In this document: positions 21,401-31,520 of the stretch, piece by piece
How the letters are laid out: each line of letters begins with the position of its first letter
How positions within the stretch are numbered: position 1 is the stretch's first letter
From: Blattamonas nauphoetae
Taxonomy: Eukaryota; Preaxostyla; Oxymonadida
Length of the DNA: 64,000 nt
Direction of reading: 5' to 3'
NCBI GenBank assembly: GCA_033064195.1
Contig: JARBJD010000149.1
Span: 110,195-174,194 of the forward strand
Made by a program: the position numbers and the translations under genes
Notes under the pieces: generated by a model
Told to the model about the DNA's origin: nothing
Database searches by the model: none
What the model saw: only the letters and a program-made list of their open reading frames with translations

Positions 21401-22457
21401 AGAAGATCCAAACGGCAAGAAAGCACTGTCACCCGAAACGAAGGCGCTGCTGAGCTGGCTGATTCCTCTGGTTGCGTGCCTGCTCTTGGCAGTTCTCGTC
21501 CTCATCGTCGTAGTTGTGTTGGTCAATCGAAGGAAGAAGAACAACCAACAGGCTCAGGAAGAGATGCAGGACCAAGTGCAATTCCAAGTTGAGGACAAGA
21601 TGGAAGTGGTCGATCCAAATTCGACAAACCAAATCATCCACTCCGACGGGAAGAGCCACTCTGCTTTCAACTCGTCGAGTGATCGCTTGCCGAATGCTAA
21701 CAACACGCAGGAAGGAATGAAGTCTCAAACAGAAACAGAATGTGTGGAAGTGATGACGTGCAGTGGAGGGTTTGAAATCTCAGCAGCTCCAATAACGAAC
21801 ACGCTTTATTCAGTTTTGCACAAGGAACACAAAGAGATTGGGAAGCGAATAATTGGAATGCAGATTGTGAGTGGTCTGAAACAGGTTGTCGCCAATCGAG
21901 GATGGAGTGATGTTCTGACTCGTCTTTCGTCTCACTGGATTCTGATTGACGCATCTGGAAATGTTCAACTGAAACTTCAAATGAATGCATCAGAAGCTGA
22001 ACAAGAAGCGACACAGACTCAAGTCCAGAACCCGAACATGGCTGGAAACGGTAATGAACAAAATGTGAATGAACGAAGCGAACCAACGCGACACTCGGGA
22101 AATGACAAATCAGGAATGGATGGGCTGCGATGGAGAGCACCTGAAGTTGTTGGGTCGAAGGGAGGTCACGTGGATGGGCACAAAGCGTCAGTTTTTAGTC
22201 TTGGCCTGATCTTGTGGGAAATTGAGACTGGACAAGTGCCGTTTGGAGAGCTGGATGCAGTGAATGCTCAGCGGCAGTCCGGAACAGGAACACCACCGAA
22301 AATGGAATCGTTGAAAGACGAAGAATTCATCACTCTGATCCATCGCTGTGTTTCTGTTGATCCTGAGCAGCGTCCAACACTGACTGAAGTTGGAGAATTC
22401 CTCTCTTCTCATCCTGATGAAACGATTGGTGGATCTGGAAACGAGATGAAGGAATGA
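18453..22457 (+). CDS. Beta-helix receptor pseudokinase 2, 1334 aa, intact
   Basis: One uninterrupted ORF. Residues 1-20 form a signal peptide (MSINTLLLILSQLLTVQAS). About 60-740 are parallel beta-helix (pectin-lyase-like) repeats with recurring GGG turns (ELGGGLYL, SGGGMYL, YGGGLAV, VGGGMHI, QGGGLGA, MGGGLFS). Two domains of about 110 residues follow (about 755-975), each ending in a YTITSI/YTIKSI strand. Then come a Pro/Asp linker, a membrane helix at about 1000-1023 and a basic anchor. The cytoplasmic C-terminal lobe (about 1110-1320) is TKL-like with RWRAPEVV and VFSLGLILWEIETGQVPFGE. The catalytic HRD and DFG motifs are missing (LSSHWILIDASG stands at the catalytic loop). Likely a surface receptor or adhesin with a scaffolding pseudokinase. 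The start fits the signal peptide. Confidence 0.8.
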   Translation: MSINTLLLILSQLLTVQASQDQMLKSLSLFLKKETRKLNENGNKSIPLLMEGHYIGNKIDISDETIELSGSSSAPSRRTRIEIGGDLISPSGSKNDEKMMNRNAGTDENYLFWLQNSSLLLKSLVLSLVDNFEETGRSGQKNEDARLAIVSDSMLRIADSVVAVSGSSSAIVISSPHMCSPTMATSVVVENSQIWNDVGAMRGVVETCRFGGAGGSRSISIVGCSFDSHAILGKDGIGLSLTGTPRKSEGDIGRLSSSLIDCSFVNMSSIGSSHLPHAPHLNQKMLGCVVSLTSSHLSGSTIRDMNDGGSVLCSNSSFSSLLSSPHDNTDPSIILPDGDKPVFSSSDKFVIASSSGLDSSSASFSHCHFVSDPTPSPTRPLSFNSYPGSVTVHSCSFTNAVLDDHHGGALYILLQVTPATNEAKIENCNFTDCSAKELGGGLYLLTTAVVTVTGCRCEGCSLSTHTGGQSGGGMYLRLTSTPSSTVRDLYFEGCSSTSYGGGLAVVDVKIDHILTSLSFKWCSATNLNGMGVGGGMHILCSVSNEDIADLLHLKFEDCSARNQGGGLGATLNSGSLSLTDCKFSSCNLTGSGSGLGMGGGLFSMISLSTLSMTRCQFIDCESHTLGGAVLAQVCGFQMLNCSVEQCHTESTGAVCIMPLFDSPITLTNTLFVGNTVSDNPTYFDMMGVINAVQFADFHIEDQMAASPTDVTISNCWTTSPISAGMYSMGMDYTRVFNDAFQKMGPYLTEKVEASLDVVSGRIDVTVRGKVPLESQIYQVTLKEADGESQMTGQLKFSGGVGSLQMSSNLKLHFSTSYTITSIVGVIPTGSVSNDISITTEAWAFNRAGSLDPYSFTTPAEPPTLVASSAHLTEKSQPFAFIIVMFDREVSGSYEIVVEEGGKDEKITVTVDGTSFEGESQTMRVVGEDRVLTHDTTYTIKSIVPSEGNEMVTTVWMNKTITFTIPESLFVPPEDPKDPTDPEPEDPNGKKALSPETKALLSWLIPLVACLLLAVLVLIVVVVLVNRRKKNNQQAQEEMQDQVQFQVEDKMEVVDPNSTNQIIHSDGKSHSAFNSSSDRLPNANNTQEGMKSQTETECVEVMTCSGGFEISAAPITNTLYSVLHKEHKEIGKRIIGMQIVSGLKQVVANRGWSDVLTRLSSHWILIDASGNVQLKLQMNASEAEQEATQTQVQNPNMAGNGNEQNVNERSEPTRHSGNDKSGMDGLRWRAPEVVGSKGGHVDGHKASVFSLGLILWEIETGQVPFGELDAVNAQRQSGTGTPPKMESLKDEEFITLIHRCVSVDPEQRPTLTEVGEFLSSHPDETIGGSGNEMKE

Positions 22458-23344
22458 GGATGCACTCTATCTCCACGAATTGTTGATTGGTTGCAATGCT
22501 CACCCACTACCAGTATTCTCAGAAATCCCACATTCCTCGCATTGTTGAATGATTGTGATACTCACCTCACACATCACAATCTCTCATCCACAGATCGAAG
22601 GACTTGTCCGTCAACACTTCGACAGCACTCATTTCAACACTTTCATCGATTTATATTGATTTGGAGAGTTGGAAGTGGTTTTGGAGAACTGAAAGAAGCT
22701 CGACGTGAATCAGCTGGAATCCCGTCACAATCAACTTATTTCGAAACTCACGTCATTTCGTTTTGAATGAATGTGTCTGGAGGTCAGCTCACACTTCTCC
22801 CATTTCACTCTCACACACTCACCCTTACACTTTAACTCGTCTTCATTTCACGTCACTCGATTCATGGTTTCATGTCATTTCTTCGTTTTTCTTCGTTCTC
22901 TTTCTCTCTTGATGTCGGTGTCCATGGCTGTTGATTCTGGGGAACGCACGTTAGCATTTCCTCTCTCAAAATGGACTCATTTCTTGTTCCTTTTCCATTC
23001 TTCCGATTGCTTTGTCACGCCTCACATCACTCCACTCACTCACACACTCCGCTTCCCTCACTCCGCAAGAAAATTCCCTTTTGGGATAGCTCTCTGGATG
23101 ATCTGGAAGCTTCATCTCGTCTGGAGTATCATGTGAGACTTTTCTGGTTCGTTCTGTTGTCATTTTCAGTTCCTTCAGTGACGTCCTCTTTGATTCAAAC
23201 AGTCAAACGATTCAGTTTTTTTCGGGTTGAAGGTGCAATTAAGGCTTTGAAGCTATGACAGAGCAGATAAAACAAAGATCATGAAAATTATCCTTCAACA
23301 TGATCTGATCCATTCTTCGTCTCGAAACATCCACCACGAATCGA
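22458..23344. other. Intergenic region, partly duplicated at 31.5-32.5 kb
   Basis: No gene seen. The last 250 bases or so (with ATGATCTGATCCATTCTTCG near 23300) match the sequence before 32517, so the upstream region of the helical-repeat gene was duplicated with it. Confidence 0.5.
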
Positions 23345-23515
23345 ATGTTCTCACGAGACATCACTTTCTCAAATTTAGAATCAGCAGACAATGAGTCAGC
23401 ATTTTCGACGAAGAAATCACTTCGTCACTCAAAAAAATTCAAACACGAAGCTGAAGACCAATCTTCACTGTCTAACGATTCATGTCATCAAATATCTGCA
23501 ATGGATCGAGAGGAG

Positions 23516-23547
23516 GTTGTCTTTTGTTGAGTTCATTCCACTTTCAG
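23516..23547 (+). other. Predicted 32-nt intron 1, copy 1
   Basis: Starts GTTGTC and ends CCACTTTCAG. Copy 2 has a 33-nt intron at the same codon boundary (32688-32720). The one-base length difference shows up as a frame change in copy 1 only and vanishes on splicing. Confidence 0.7.
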
Positions 23548-23794
23548 CTGGTGTCGACTGTCAATTACCTTCTGAATACGATGAAAACCGGAGACGATCA
23601 GATACAGTCCCACTCTCTCACAATGCTGTCCTCAATGGCACATCTTACTGGTTTCTGCTCAGTTTTCGTAGAATTAAATGGGATTGAAGAACTCGTTTCA
23701 CTGAAAAGTCGCTTAGTGCAAGAAAATTCGACTGTTTGTTTTGTCTTTCGTTTATGTCGTCAGAAAGCATTTCTTGAGCTGATCCGGGCTTTAT

Positions 23795-23827
23795 GTGTGT
23801 CTTTTCTTCGAGATTGACTTGATTCAG
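23795..23827 (+). other. Predicted 33-nt intron 2, copy 1
   Basis: Starts GTGTGT and ends CTTGATTCAG. It contains the in-frame TGA that both copies share. Splicing gives ALSFYGSEAATP in frame. Confidence 0.7.
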
Positions 23828-23928
23828 CGTTTTATGGTTCGGAGGCTGCCACCCCATTGCTGACATCGCCGATCCCAAAAGAGCTGGTTGATCGTTTGCC
23901 ATCATGTGATATTGGGACCAGAGAACTG

Positions 23929-23960
23929 GTTTTCTATTTTATCTTTCTATACTTGGTCAG
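23929..23960 (+). other. Predicted 32-nt intron 3, copy 1
   Basis: Starts GTTTTC and ends ACTTGGTCAG. Splicing moves the frame by two and joins TREL to IIKTLVNIGVDN. Copy 2 has the same intron at 33102-33133. Confidence 0.7.
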
Positions 23961-26660
23961 ATTATCAAGACTTTGGTCAATATTGGAGTTGACAACCGCG
24001 AACTTTTCCGATTTCAGCTCGGAGCCACTCTTCTCAAGTCCATTGTTTCATTGCTTCAGAAATCCCTCCCAATCCATCATCAACACTTCTTCACTCAAGA
24101 CGGTCTTGTAGTCATTGGAGAATCATTACTGGATAAATCAACCGAGCTCTGCCTGAGAATTCTTATTCTGGTCGTGGAAGGGAGTGAGCAGTTTCGGCTG
24201 GACCATGAGTTCATCGCATTGGCTGTGCCTCTTCTGCGACACAAATCGACAAGCATCGTGTTGCTTGTACTTCGGACTCTGCGCACACTGACATCAGATA
24301 GTCACTTTGCGGGGACGATGAGGCAGAACATTCAGGTCGCCCAGATCGATGGGAACACACGACCGATTCCGATGATCCAGCTCGTCGCAGAACTCTTCGG
24401 CGCCTATTTCAGCCGACTCCGCACGCAAATTGGACAGATCCAGTTGTTGTGGACGACCGAGCCTGACAACGCGATGCTGCTCGACGGAGACACCAGTATT
24501 GGTGGGACATATGCGTCTGAGCCACTCGACGTTGTGACACTCACCTCACAAATCTCTGCGACCTGTGAAGTGTTGAGAGGTCTCTCACATTTATTCTACT
24601 GCGCTGTCTTTTGGGATGCTAAACGAAATGAGATACCTCTTGACTGTCGGATACTTCGTTTGTTTGGAGAATTCTTCTCGTTTTGCTGCGAAACCGTCGA
24701 ACATGAAAACAGTCTTCAGAAACAGAATCCAACAATTGAACTGTCGTTCCTGGACTCTCGAACGACAGTGAAAGAAGACACAACACGTGTGTTACCTATC
24801 TGCCTGAATGTAATAGCGAATCTGTTTAGGATGTCTAAGCATCAGAACCACAAGATTTACAATGCGATCTATCCTCAACATCGATAATCTGACCAACATT
24901 TCTTCTCCGTCTTGTCAACTCTGCTTTTGTATGGAATTCCACACCTTGCTCACTCGATTATTCGCATCGTGGTCACTGTTCTTTTGTGGAGAGACGATGA
25001 CTACCCGACACTCCTGAAATCTGGGCTGATCGAAGTTCTCTTTCGATATGTGATCACGCAAGGAATCGACGACCAACAGACAGAAACAACACTCATGAAG
25101 ATTGCGACTCGAGTTCTGAGTGTAGGGGAAAGGCGTGATTCTAAATCCTACCAGCCACGGATGATCGATCGTGACTCCGCTCATCGTCTTTGCAGTTTGT
25201 TGACACAATCCCAATTCGTGGAGACGATGGAGAACCATTCACAAAAGCGGACTCAAAATTGGACGAAGGAACTCGGGAAGCTCCGATCTCGCTGTTCGGA
25301 ATATGAAAAGACGTACTCCGAATGGTCTTCGCCATCGTCTCCGTTCTCCATCGATTGTGTTCCTTTCTTGAGTTGGCCAGGCAATCAAGAAGGATCCTGG
25401 TTTGGACAAACAGTTGTCTTCCAGTCTCTGGTTGCCGCGCTGAAACTTCAGCCTGCATTGGATGTCTCTTTGGAGGCAAAAGCGGCCAAATTTCTGGAAT
25501 CAATGAACACGCCATATGAAGAATTGGTAGATGATCCTCTCAGCACCCATCTCTTGTTCTCTGATGGCTCTTTTACAGACTTTGTCAAATCCATTCTGGT
25601 GCTCCTATCTTCACCCAATCAGGTCATCAAGACAGCAACAGTGAAAATGCTCAAAACAGTGGTTCTGATGTGTTCAGCTCCTCTCCGCCTTGTTCTCATC
25701 AAAGCCGATCTGATCGGTCAACTCGTAGTCACTCTGAACCCATTTTCTGTTTCGTTGCCGGATTCTGAACATCTCCACTCCAAGTTCTTATCAATCATCC
25801 ACTTGTCAGTCTTGCTCGCCACTCCACGAAGTCTCAAAGAACTCAAAAAGGAAGATCCTGACGAACAACAATCTGTTCGTGAGACGGTTCTGAAGCAAGT
25901 TCTCGCTCCTTCCGAGAAGTATTTCTCTCATTTGTGCGTGAACCGCTTTTCGATCGTCGAAGGAGACATGTCCACATCGTTCATGACTCTTCTCTCCCAA
26001 CTCCTCCAAATCTCTTCTCACTGTCAACAGACAAAGGAATTCGTTCTGACTCTGCCTGTCTTTCTCGCCACATCCAGTTGTCTCTCATTCTTCGAGACTG
26101 ATAGTTCCATATACTCTTTTCTATCTTATCTTGTCGACACACAGCAAAAATGGAAAAAACAAGACAGGGATGTTCATCAGTCAGAGGCGACAATCCTTCG
26201 ATCTTTGAGAATGGAGGGCATCGACGACGTGATTGAGGAAAAGCTGGTGAACGACAGAAGCTCCTACTATGCAAACTGTTTAGTTGTCAACTCGTTGGAA
26301 TGGAGCAACATGTTGGGCATGAATTTTTCAGAACATGCGTAGAAACCGACAAGAACCAGCTGGCTGTTTCGCACTTTTCTTGATTTCTTTGGACAACACC
26401 GCTTGTGTGTCGGGTCTGTCCACTCTGGCATCGCCTCACCACTGCCGGGGGAACGCCTCAAACATCAAAATCATTTTATTGCATCTCAAATCATGTCAAC
26501 TGTTCACTTTGGTTTGTAAAAAGACGAGTCAACTCAACACTTGCCGTTCTTTCGGTAATCTTTACCTTTGACTTCGGTCGTTCTCATTTTGATCATTCAT
26601 CATTTTATCCCTGAGACGCATTTTGGAAGAAAGGGTGTGATCTATCTCGTTCAAGTCAAA

Positions 26661-29600
26661 ATGAGCATGTTCATACTGCATGTCCTTGTGCAGACTGTGA
26701 TCTCGACTCCTTTCTTCCTCGAAGATCCCGCACCCAGATTTCCCACTTCACGCGATCTGTCGAGCCTTCTTCAATCGAAAAGAAACTCGATTTTGACACC
26801 AAACAGCGAAAATGGAATCGACATAATTCTCGCGGAAGGAACCTATTTCGGTAGGAACTGTGCTATCCACTCCGAAACAGTGAATTTTAGTGGATGTCAG
26901 TCGATATTGGTATTCGAACCAAAACCGTCATCGAAATCGTCTTTAGACCAGAAGCAGAACACTGAAACAAGACGCGGGAAAATGCCAGAAGCGATTCTGG
27001 ATATTCTGAACAGCACTGTTCGCATTCGGGAAATGATATTGGAGGTTGACCAGAAGGAAACAAGCATCGCGACAATTCGCGCTTCGACGACGACAATATC
27101 GAATTGCGAAGTGATCACAATGGCTTCGATGTCACCATTTGTGATTGTGGACGATGCCTCCCTGATGAAATCGTGGGTCACAGTTGTTTCGAGCAGTCAG
27201 AAGAACAAACAAGACTCGAACGTCCTCCTGCCTCTGGTTGGCCTCATCGCCCTCCCAGCGGATCCCACGTCCCAGCACGGAGACAATAGCGATTATTGTG
27301 AGGAAGCAGGATTGTTCGAACACTCGATTGTTGGCCATGGCCTGTCGACCTCGTCCGCTCACCTGGGATTGGGAACAGGCCCTCTTTTTGACTTTGGACG
27401 AAAGGAGAACGCTCTGCATACGACCACATGTGGATTTGAGGTGAGTCTGTGCTCAAGCAGGATCTGGAACACGACGAGTAAGAAAGTGGCTTCGCGTGGG
27501 TTGGGGATGGTGGTGACGCAGCGAGGGATTGGCTGCAGTGTGTCGCAGAGCACAAACCACCTTTCGGGCACAAGCGGGATGAACCTGAACTGGGCTGGCC
27601 ACGCCCTCCTTTCGAACTCGTCGTTCTCGTCCTGCCACTCCTCGTCCATCGAGGACCTTCCTCCCATCGCTCCACCCGCCACCCCATCCGACCCCGACGC
27701 GATCGAATCCTTCGTTGATGAATATCTCGACGCACAGATGAAATATGAAGACACTACTGTGAATGGAAACGAGATCTGGATCAGTGACTGCTTCTTCGAA
27801 TATCTTGAAGGTGAATCTGGTGGTGCTCTCTTCCTCAACAACGCCAACTGCGACGTAACAATCAAACGAACCGGTTTTGTCGGGTGTTACGCAGCAGTTA
27901 GGGATGGAGGAGCGATCTTTGCTTCATTCGACACTCCTTCCGACCATTCGATTCTCCTCTACAAGTGCTCATTCGGAGACAATTTTGCCGAACGTCATGG
28001 AGCGAAATGCTTCTTCAAGAATTATGCTGTAACAACGATTGCGCAGTGTGGACGTCTCGAGGATATCGGTCACAGGAACTCAAACAGCGATCCTTTGGAT
28101 TCGTTCTACATTTCGTCGGAAGAAAAGATCCGTGTGGACAATTCAACATTTGAAGATAATCGGGGGATGGAAGTTGGAGCGCTGTCGTTGGTGTTCGAAT
28201 CAGAATCGTGTGAATGTGATCTCACTGATGTCTTGTTCATGGAAAATGAATGGTGGACAGGAACCGAGCAGATTGGGATCTCGGATGTGATGGTGTCACG
28301 CGCAGGCATTTTGCGAACAGCTCACTGCTTCACCACGTCTGACAGACCAAGTTGCGGTCTTCACAAAGCTGAGTCAATCTTCGAAGATTTGATTGGTCCA
28401 TCTGTCACATCAATCGATTTCTCGATCACCATCACTGAAAATGACTTCAACATCAACCTCGTGTTTGAAGGCATGTTCCCTGGCACCAACAGTGATTGGG
28501 AGGTCCTCATCAAAAATGAAGCACACAGGATTTGGATCGACGACATCAAGTTCAGTCATTCGAAAAGTTCGCCGATGGTCTTGAAATTGGGAGAAGCCGA
28601 AAACAGCTACCAACTCTTGTTTGACACAGAATACGCACTGACTGGGGTGATTAGTTCAGCTATTTTCACGTCAAGCAACGCATTCATCCTCGATCCTGAC
28701 GATACAGAACCGGACTGGAGCTGGTGGTACCAAACAACAAAGAAGGAAGGTCCGAACTTTGTGCCGATCACGTTCACCACACCGAAAGAGCCAGCACTGA
28801 CAGCAATCTCGGCAAAGAAAGATCCTTCGGATGCGAATCGGGTGGCACTGAGTCTGACTGTGAGCATGATTCTGGGAGGAGATTACACACTCGTCGTGTT
28901 TGACGAATCAGACACAGACGAAACAGACTTCACAATCACACCCATCGCATTCACCGACTCGACAACAGAAACAACAGGAACAGTGACAGTTCAGTTGAAT
29001 GGAGCGAATCCTCTGAAGACAGGAACGACATACAAAGTGAAGAGCCTGAAAAGCACAACATTGACAGTCTCGCACGATGCTCCCACATTTCACACTCCTG
29101 GCACACCAAAACTCACTGGAGTTCCATTCTCTTTCCTGACAGCGACACACACAACATTCAAGTTGGTGTTGGAAGGAAAGGATCTGCCAGAGGGGGAGAC
29201 ATTTCTGGTTGAGCTGGATGGATTCACTCCAACAATCGCAGTGACGTTCATCTCTTCGGAACGAGGAGAGTCGGAGGAGCTGGCGTTGGGATGGACAGAC
29301 ACACTCCAGTTCGACACATCATACACTCTCACTTCTGTCACACTCTCCTCCGATCCATCGATCACAATCGACACAAACAGTCTCGTGCTCACAACACTTG
29401 CTCAACCAGAACCGCTCGTTCTGGACGTTGGAGAGTCAGCTCACACGAATGCTCGGTTCTGTGGCGATGCAGCCCGTCCTTGCTCGTCGGTGGATGTGGC
29501 GTGGAAGACAGTCGCCCAATACTCCCCCCTCGCCACGTCGCTGCGGGTTTCCCGATCGCTGTCGCTGTTGTCGTCAGTCGAGAGCCGAAAAGGGAGTGTT

Positions 29601-31520
29601 GTGAAGATTGAGAATGGGTCGATCTCGACAGTCGTGATTCGAGTTCCAGAGTCGGCGTGGCAGAGCGAGAAGGGAGTTGTTGACGTGAAAGGAGAGCTGA
29701 CAGTGGATCACGTGAACATCGAAGTGAGTTCGTCTGACACTTCGTTCGTCCTGTTCGACGTGGACGAAGGAACTCTGATACTCCAATCCGTCCACATTCT
29801 CCGCACTGCCTCCAACTCCGACATCGAATCGTCCCTCGCGAATCTGTGCCTTTGGGAGACCGGCATGATCCAACTGAAAGACAGCACAGCAGAACTCCAT
29901 TCGTGCGAGCTGGGCTCTCTCACGGGAGGAGCGATTTGGATGGATGGAGGCACACTCGCTCTCACCACTGTCACTTTTGTTGAGAATGGCCACACGACGT
30001 TCTTCCCGTCCGCTCAGAAGAACGTGCGATGTGTTTCAGGAGACATCACGATTCAGCGAGAGACAACGCCCGCGGGGTTCAGCCATTGGATCTCGTCGGA
30101 CGAGTGTGACGTGACATTGGGGAGCGATGAAGTGCCTGCGCCGTTCTTCGTTCCTTCGCTGGATGGATCGAAGAGCAAGAGTGTGCTGAACAAGAAGAAG
30201 GATGGGTTCGATGTTGTGATTGTTGGGACGACACTGATTCCGTGTTCACTCGAACTTGAAATCACAACCACAACAACAGCAGCAAGAAACGAGGATCACC
30301 AACCAGCGCGTGTTGCTCTGAACTACACAAGCGCCGACACGTGGAACGAGACGACACACACCCTCTTCGTCCCCTCGTCGCTTGTGTCGATGCTGAACCA
30401 GGACGAGAAGTGGACAGCCTGCATTGTTTATGGGAAGGATCAGCGCACAGACTCGTTCGTGTTCCTGCCCGACCTGAAAGAGCGGAAGGCAGAAGCACTC
30501 CAAAAAGCCCTTCCGTGGATGATCCCGCTCATCGTGTCAGTCGTCCTTGTCGTCGTCTGCCTCGTCATTGTCATCACCATCGTCCTGACCCGTCGTCGCA
30601 AGAAACAGAAAGAAGCTCTGAACCAACAACCTCAAGAAGAGCTTTTGGAAGACACCGTCAAGGTGGAGGTGGACTCGGTGGATGGCCAGAAAACAACAAA
30701 TGAAATCATTGGGCTTCCAAGTGATCCTGATGGTCGATATGGCCTTTCGAGAGATCTTGACTCCCTCACTGATGCAGAAACGAAAATGACCAATCAGAAG
30801 GAGACGCCGATGGCGAACCCGGTGGAGGCGATGGAGTGTGAGGGTGAGTTTGGGGAGGTTGTGGTGGATAAGGTGGACACGCTGTTCACTCGGCTGCACA
30901 AAGGGAACGGGATTGGGGGAGTGAAGAAGAGGGAGATCGAGCAGAGGATTCTGGCGGGGATGACGAAGATGGTGGAGAACAGGACGCGCTCGGAGTTGGC
31001 TCTGAAGCTGTCGCCGCACTGGATTCTTCTGAACGCGTCTGATCAAGTGTTCTTCCAACAGAAGATGGAGCAAGCGAACCAGCCACAAGCCAGTGAGAAA
31101 CCAAGTGTCCATTCGGAACAGACAGACGTTTCGACAGCGAAGAAGACAGATGGAATTGAGGGAATCAGATGGCGAGCACCGGAGCAAGGAGAGAAGGAGG
31201 GAGAGCTGAACGGGAATGTGGATTTGGAGAAAGTCTCAGTTTTTAGGCTCGGCCTTCTGCTGTGGGAGATCGAGACAGGCCAAGTTCCGTTTGGAGAGAT
31301 CGACGCGGTGAACGCGCATCGACAGCTGGCATCAGGAATGGGACTGCAAATGTCGAAGATCAGCGACGAGAACATGCAGGATGTGATCAGAAAGTGTCTG
31401 TCCGTGTCCGCGAGCGACCGACCATCGCTGAAAGAAGTGGAGGCGATTCTGGAGAGCCCGCCAGCTGCACCCGCCAAGCAAGACTTGGTGGATGTGATTG
31501 GAGGAGCCAACGCCAGCTAA
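26661..31520 (+). CDS. Beta-helix receptor pseudokinase 3, about 1619 aa, intact
   Basis: The ATG at 26661 is preferred over upstream non-ATG codons because it opens a signal peptide (MSMFILHVLVQTVISTPFF). About 60-560 are beta-helix repeats (SGGALFL, RDGGAIFA). About 575-915 are three or four repeated beta domains ending in YALTGV, YKVKSL and YTLTSV strands. A second beta-helix-like block follows a cysteine pair (FCGDAARPCSSVDVAWK, near 925). A membrane helix lies at about 1283-1308, then a basic anchor. The C-terminal TKL-like lobe (about 1400-1600) has RWRAPEQ and VFRLGLLLWEIETGQVPFGE but no HRD, DFG or N-lobe Lys. It shares architecture with the genes at 11000 and 18453. It sits immediately before the second helical-repeat gene, as gene 18453 sits before the first. 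Confidence 0.78.
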   Translation: MSMFILHVLVQTVISTPFFLEDPAPRFPTSRDLSSLLQSKRNSILTPNSENGIDIILAEGTYFGRNCAIHSETVNFSGCQSILVFEPKPSSKSSLDQKQNTETRRGKMPEAILDILNSTVRIREMILEVDQKETSIATIRASTTTISNCEVITMASMSPFVIVDDASLMKSWVTVVSSSQKNKQDSNVLLPLVGLIALPADPTSQHGDNSDYCEEAGLFEHSIVGHGLSTSSAHLGLGTGPLFDFGRKENALHTTTCGFEVSLCSSRIWNTTSKKVASRGLGMVVTQRGIGCSVSQSTNHLSGTSGMNLNWAGHALLSNSSFSSCHSSSIEDLPPIAPPATPSDPDAIESFVDEYLDAQMKYEDTTVNGNEIWISDCFFEYLEGESGGALFLNNANCDVTIKRTGFVGCYAAVRDGGAIFASFDTPSDHSILLYKCSFGDNFAERHGAKCFFKNYAVTTIAQCGRLEDIGHRNSNSDPLDSFYISSEEKIRVDNSTFEDNRGMEVGALSLVFESESCECDLTDVLFMENEWWTGTEQIGISDVMVSRAGILRTAHCFTTSDRPSCGLHKAESIFEDLIGPSVTSIDFSITITENDFNINLVFEGMFPGTNSDWEVLIKNEAHRIWIDDIKFSHSKSSPMVLKLGEAENSYQLLFDTEYALTGVISSAIFTSSNAFILDPDDTEPDWSWWYQTTKKEGPNFVPITFTTPKEPALTAISAKKDPSDANRVALSLTVSMILGGDYTLVVFDESDTDETDFTITPIAFTDSTTETTGTVTVQLNGANPLKTGTTYKVKSLKSTTLTVSHDAPTFHTPGTPKLTGVPFSFLTATHTTFKLVLEGKDLPEGETFLVELDGFTPTIAVTFISSERGESEELALGWTDTLQFDTSYTLTSVTLSSDPSITIDTNSLVLTTLAQPEPLVLDVGESAHTNARFCGDAARPCSSVDVAWKTVAQYSPLATSLRVSRSLSLLSSVESRKGSVVKIENGSISTVVIRVPESAWQSEKGVVDVKGELTVDHVNIEVSSSDTSFVLFDVDEGTLILQSVHILRTASNSDIESSLANLCLWETGMIQLKDSTAELHSCELGSLTGGAIWMDGGTLALTTVTFVENGHTTFFPSAQKNVRCVSGDITIQRETTPAGFSHWISSDECDVTLGSDEVPAPFFVPSLDGSKSKSVLNKKKDGFDVVIVGTTLIPCSLELEITTTTTAARNEDHQPARVALNYTSADTWNETTHTLFVPSSLVSMLNQDEKWTACIVYGKDQRTDSFVFLPDLKERKAEALQKALPWMIPLIVSVVLVVVCLVIVITIVLTRRRKKQKEALNQQPQEELLEDTVKVEVDSVDGQKTTNEIIGLPSDPDGRYGLSRDLDSLTDAETKMTNQKETPMANPVEAMECEGEFGEVVVDKVDTLFTRLHKGNGIGGVKKREIEQRILAGMTKMVENRTRSELALKLSPHWILLNASDQVFFQQKMEQANQPQASEKPSVHSEQTDVSTAKKTDGIEGIRWRAPEQGEKEGELNGNVDLEKVSVFRLGLLLWEIETGQVPFGEIDAVNAHRQLASGMGLQMSKISDENMQDVIRKCLSVSASDRPSLKEVEAILESPPAAPAKQDLVDVIGGANAS

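Larger units (their letters stand above)
23345..26342 (+). pseudogene. Helical-repeat (armadillo-like) protein gene, tandem copy 1
   Basis: Homologous over its length to the gene at 32517-36432. Three GT-AG introns of 32, 33 and 32 nt (23516-23547, 23795-23827, 23929-23960) explain the apparent frame changes and an in-frame TGA. The exons start MFSRDITFSNLESADNES and give a leucine-rich, all-helical protein with repeated solvent-pattern helices, suggesting an armadillo/HEAT-like scaffold. At 24885 an in-frame TAA stands where copy 2 has a proline codon; after it the frame stays open to 26342. Other genes here end in TAA, so a reassigned code is unlikely and this looks like a nonsense mutation. 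The conserved C-terminus (EGIDDVIEEKLVNDRSS) matches a family I recall as abundant in Blattamonas. Molecular function unknown. Confidence 0.65.

Noticed and set aside
23345-23960. Shared frame changes and TGA as proof that both tandem copies were dead before duplication
   Set aside because: All three breaks are removed by 32-33 nt GT-AG introns at matching positions, a better explanation.
24885-24887. In-frame TAA as evidence for a reassigned stop codon, as in some other oxymonads
   Set aside because: Other long genes here end in TAA, TAG or TGA, and the paralogue has Pro, not Gln, at this position. A nonsense mutation is simpler.
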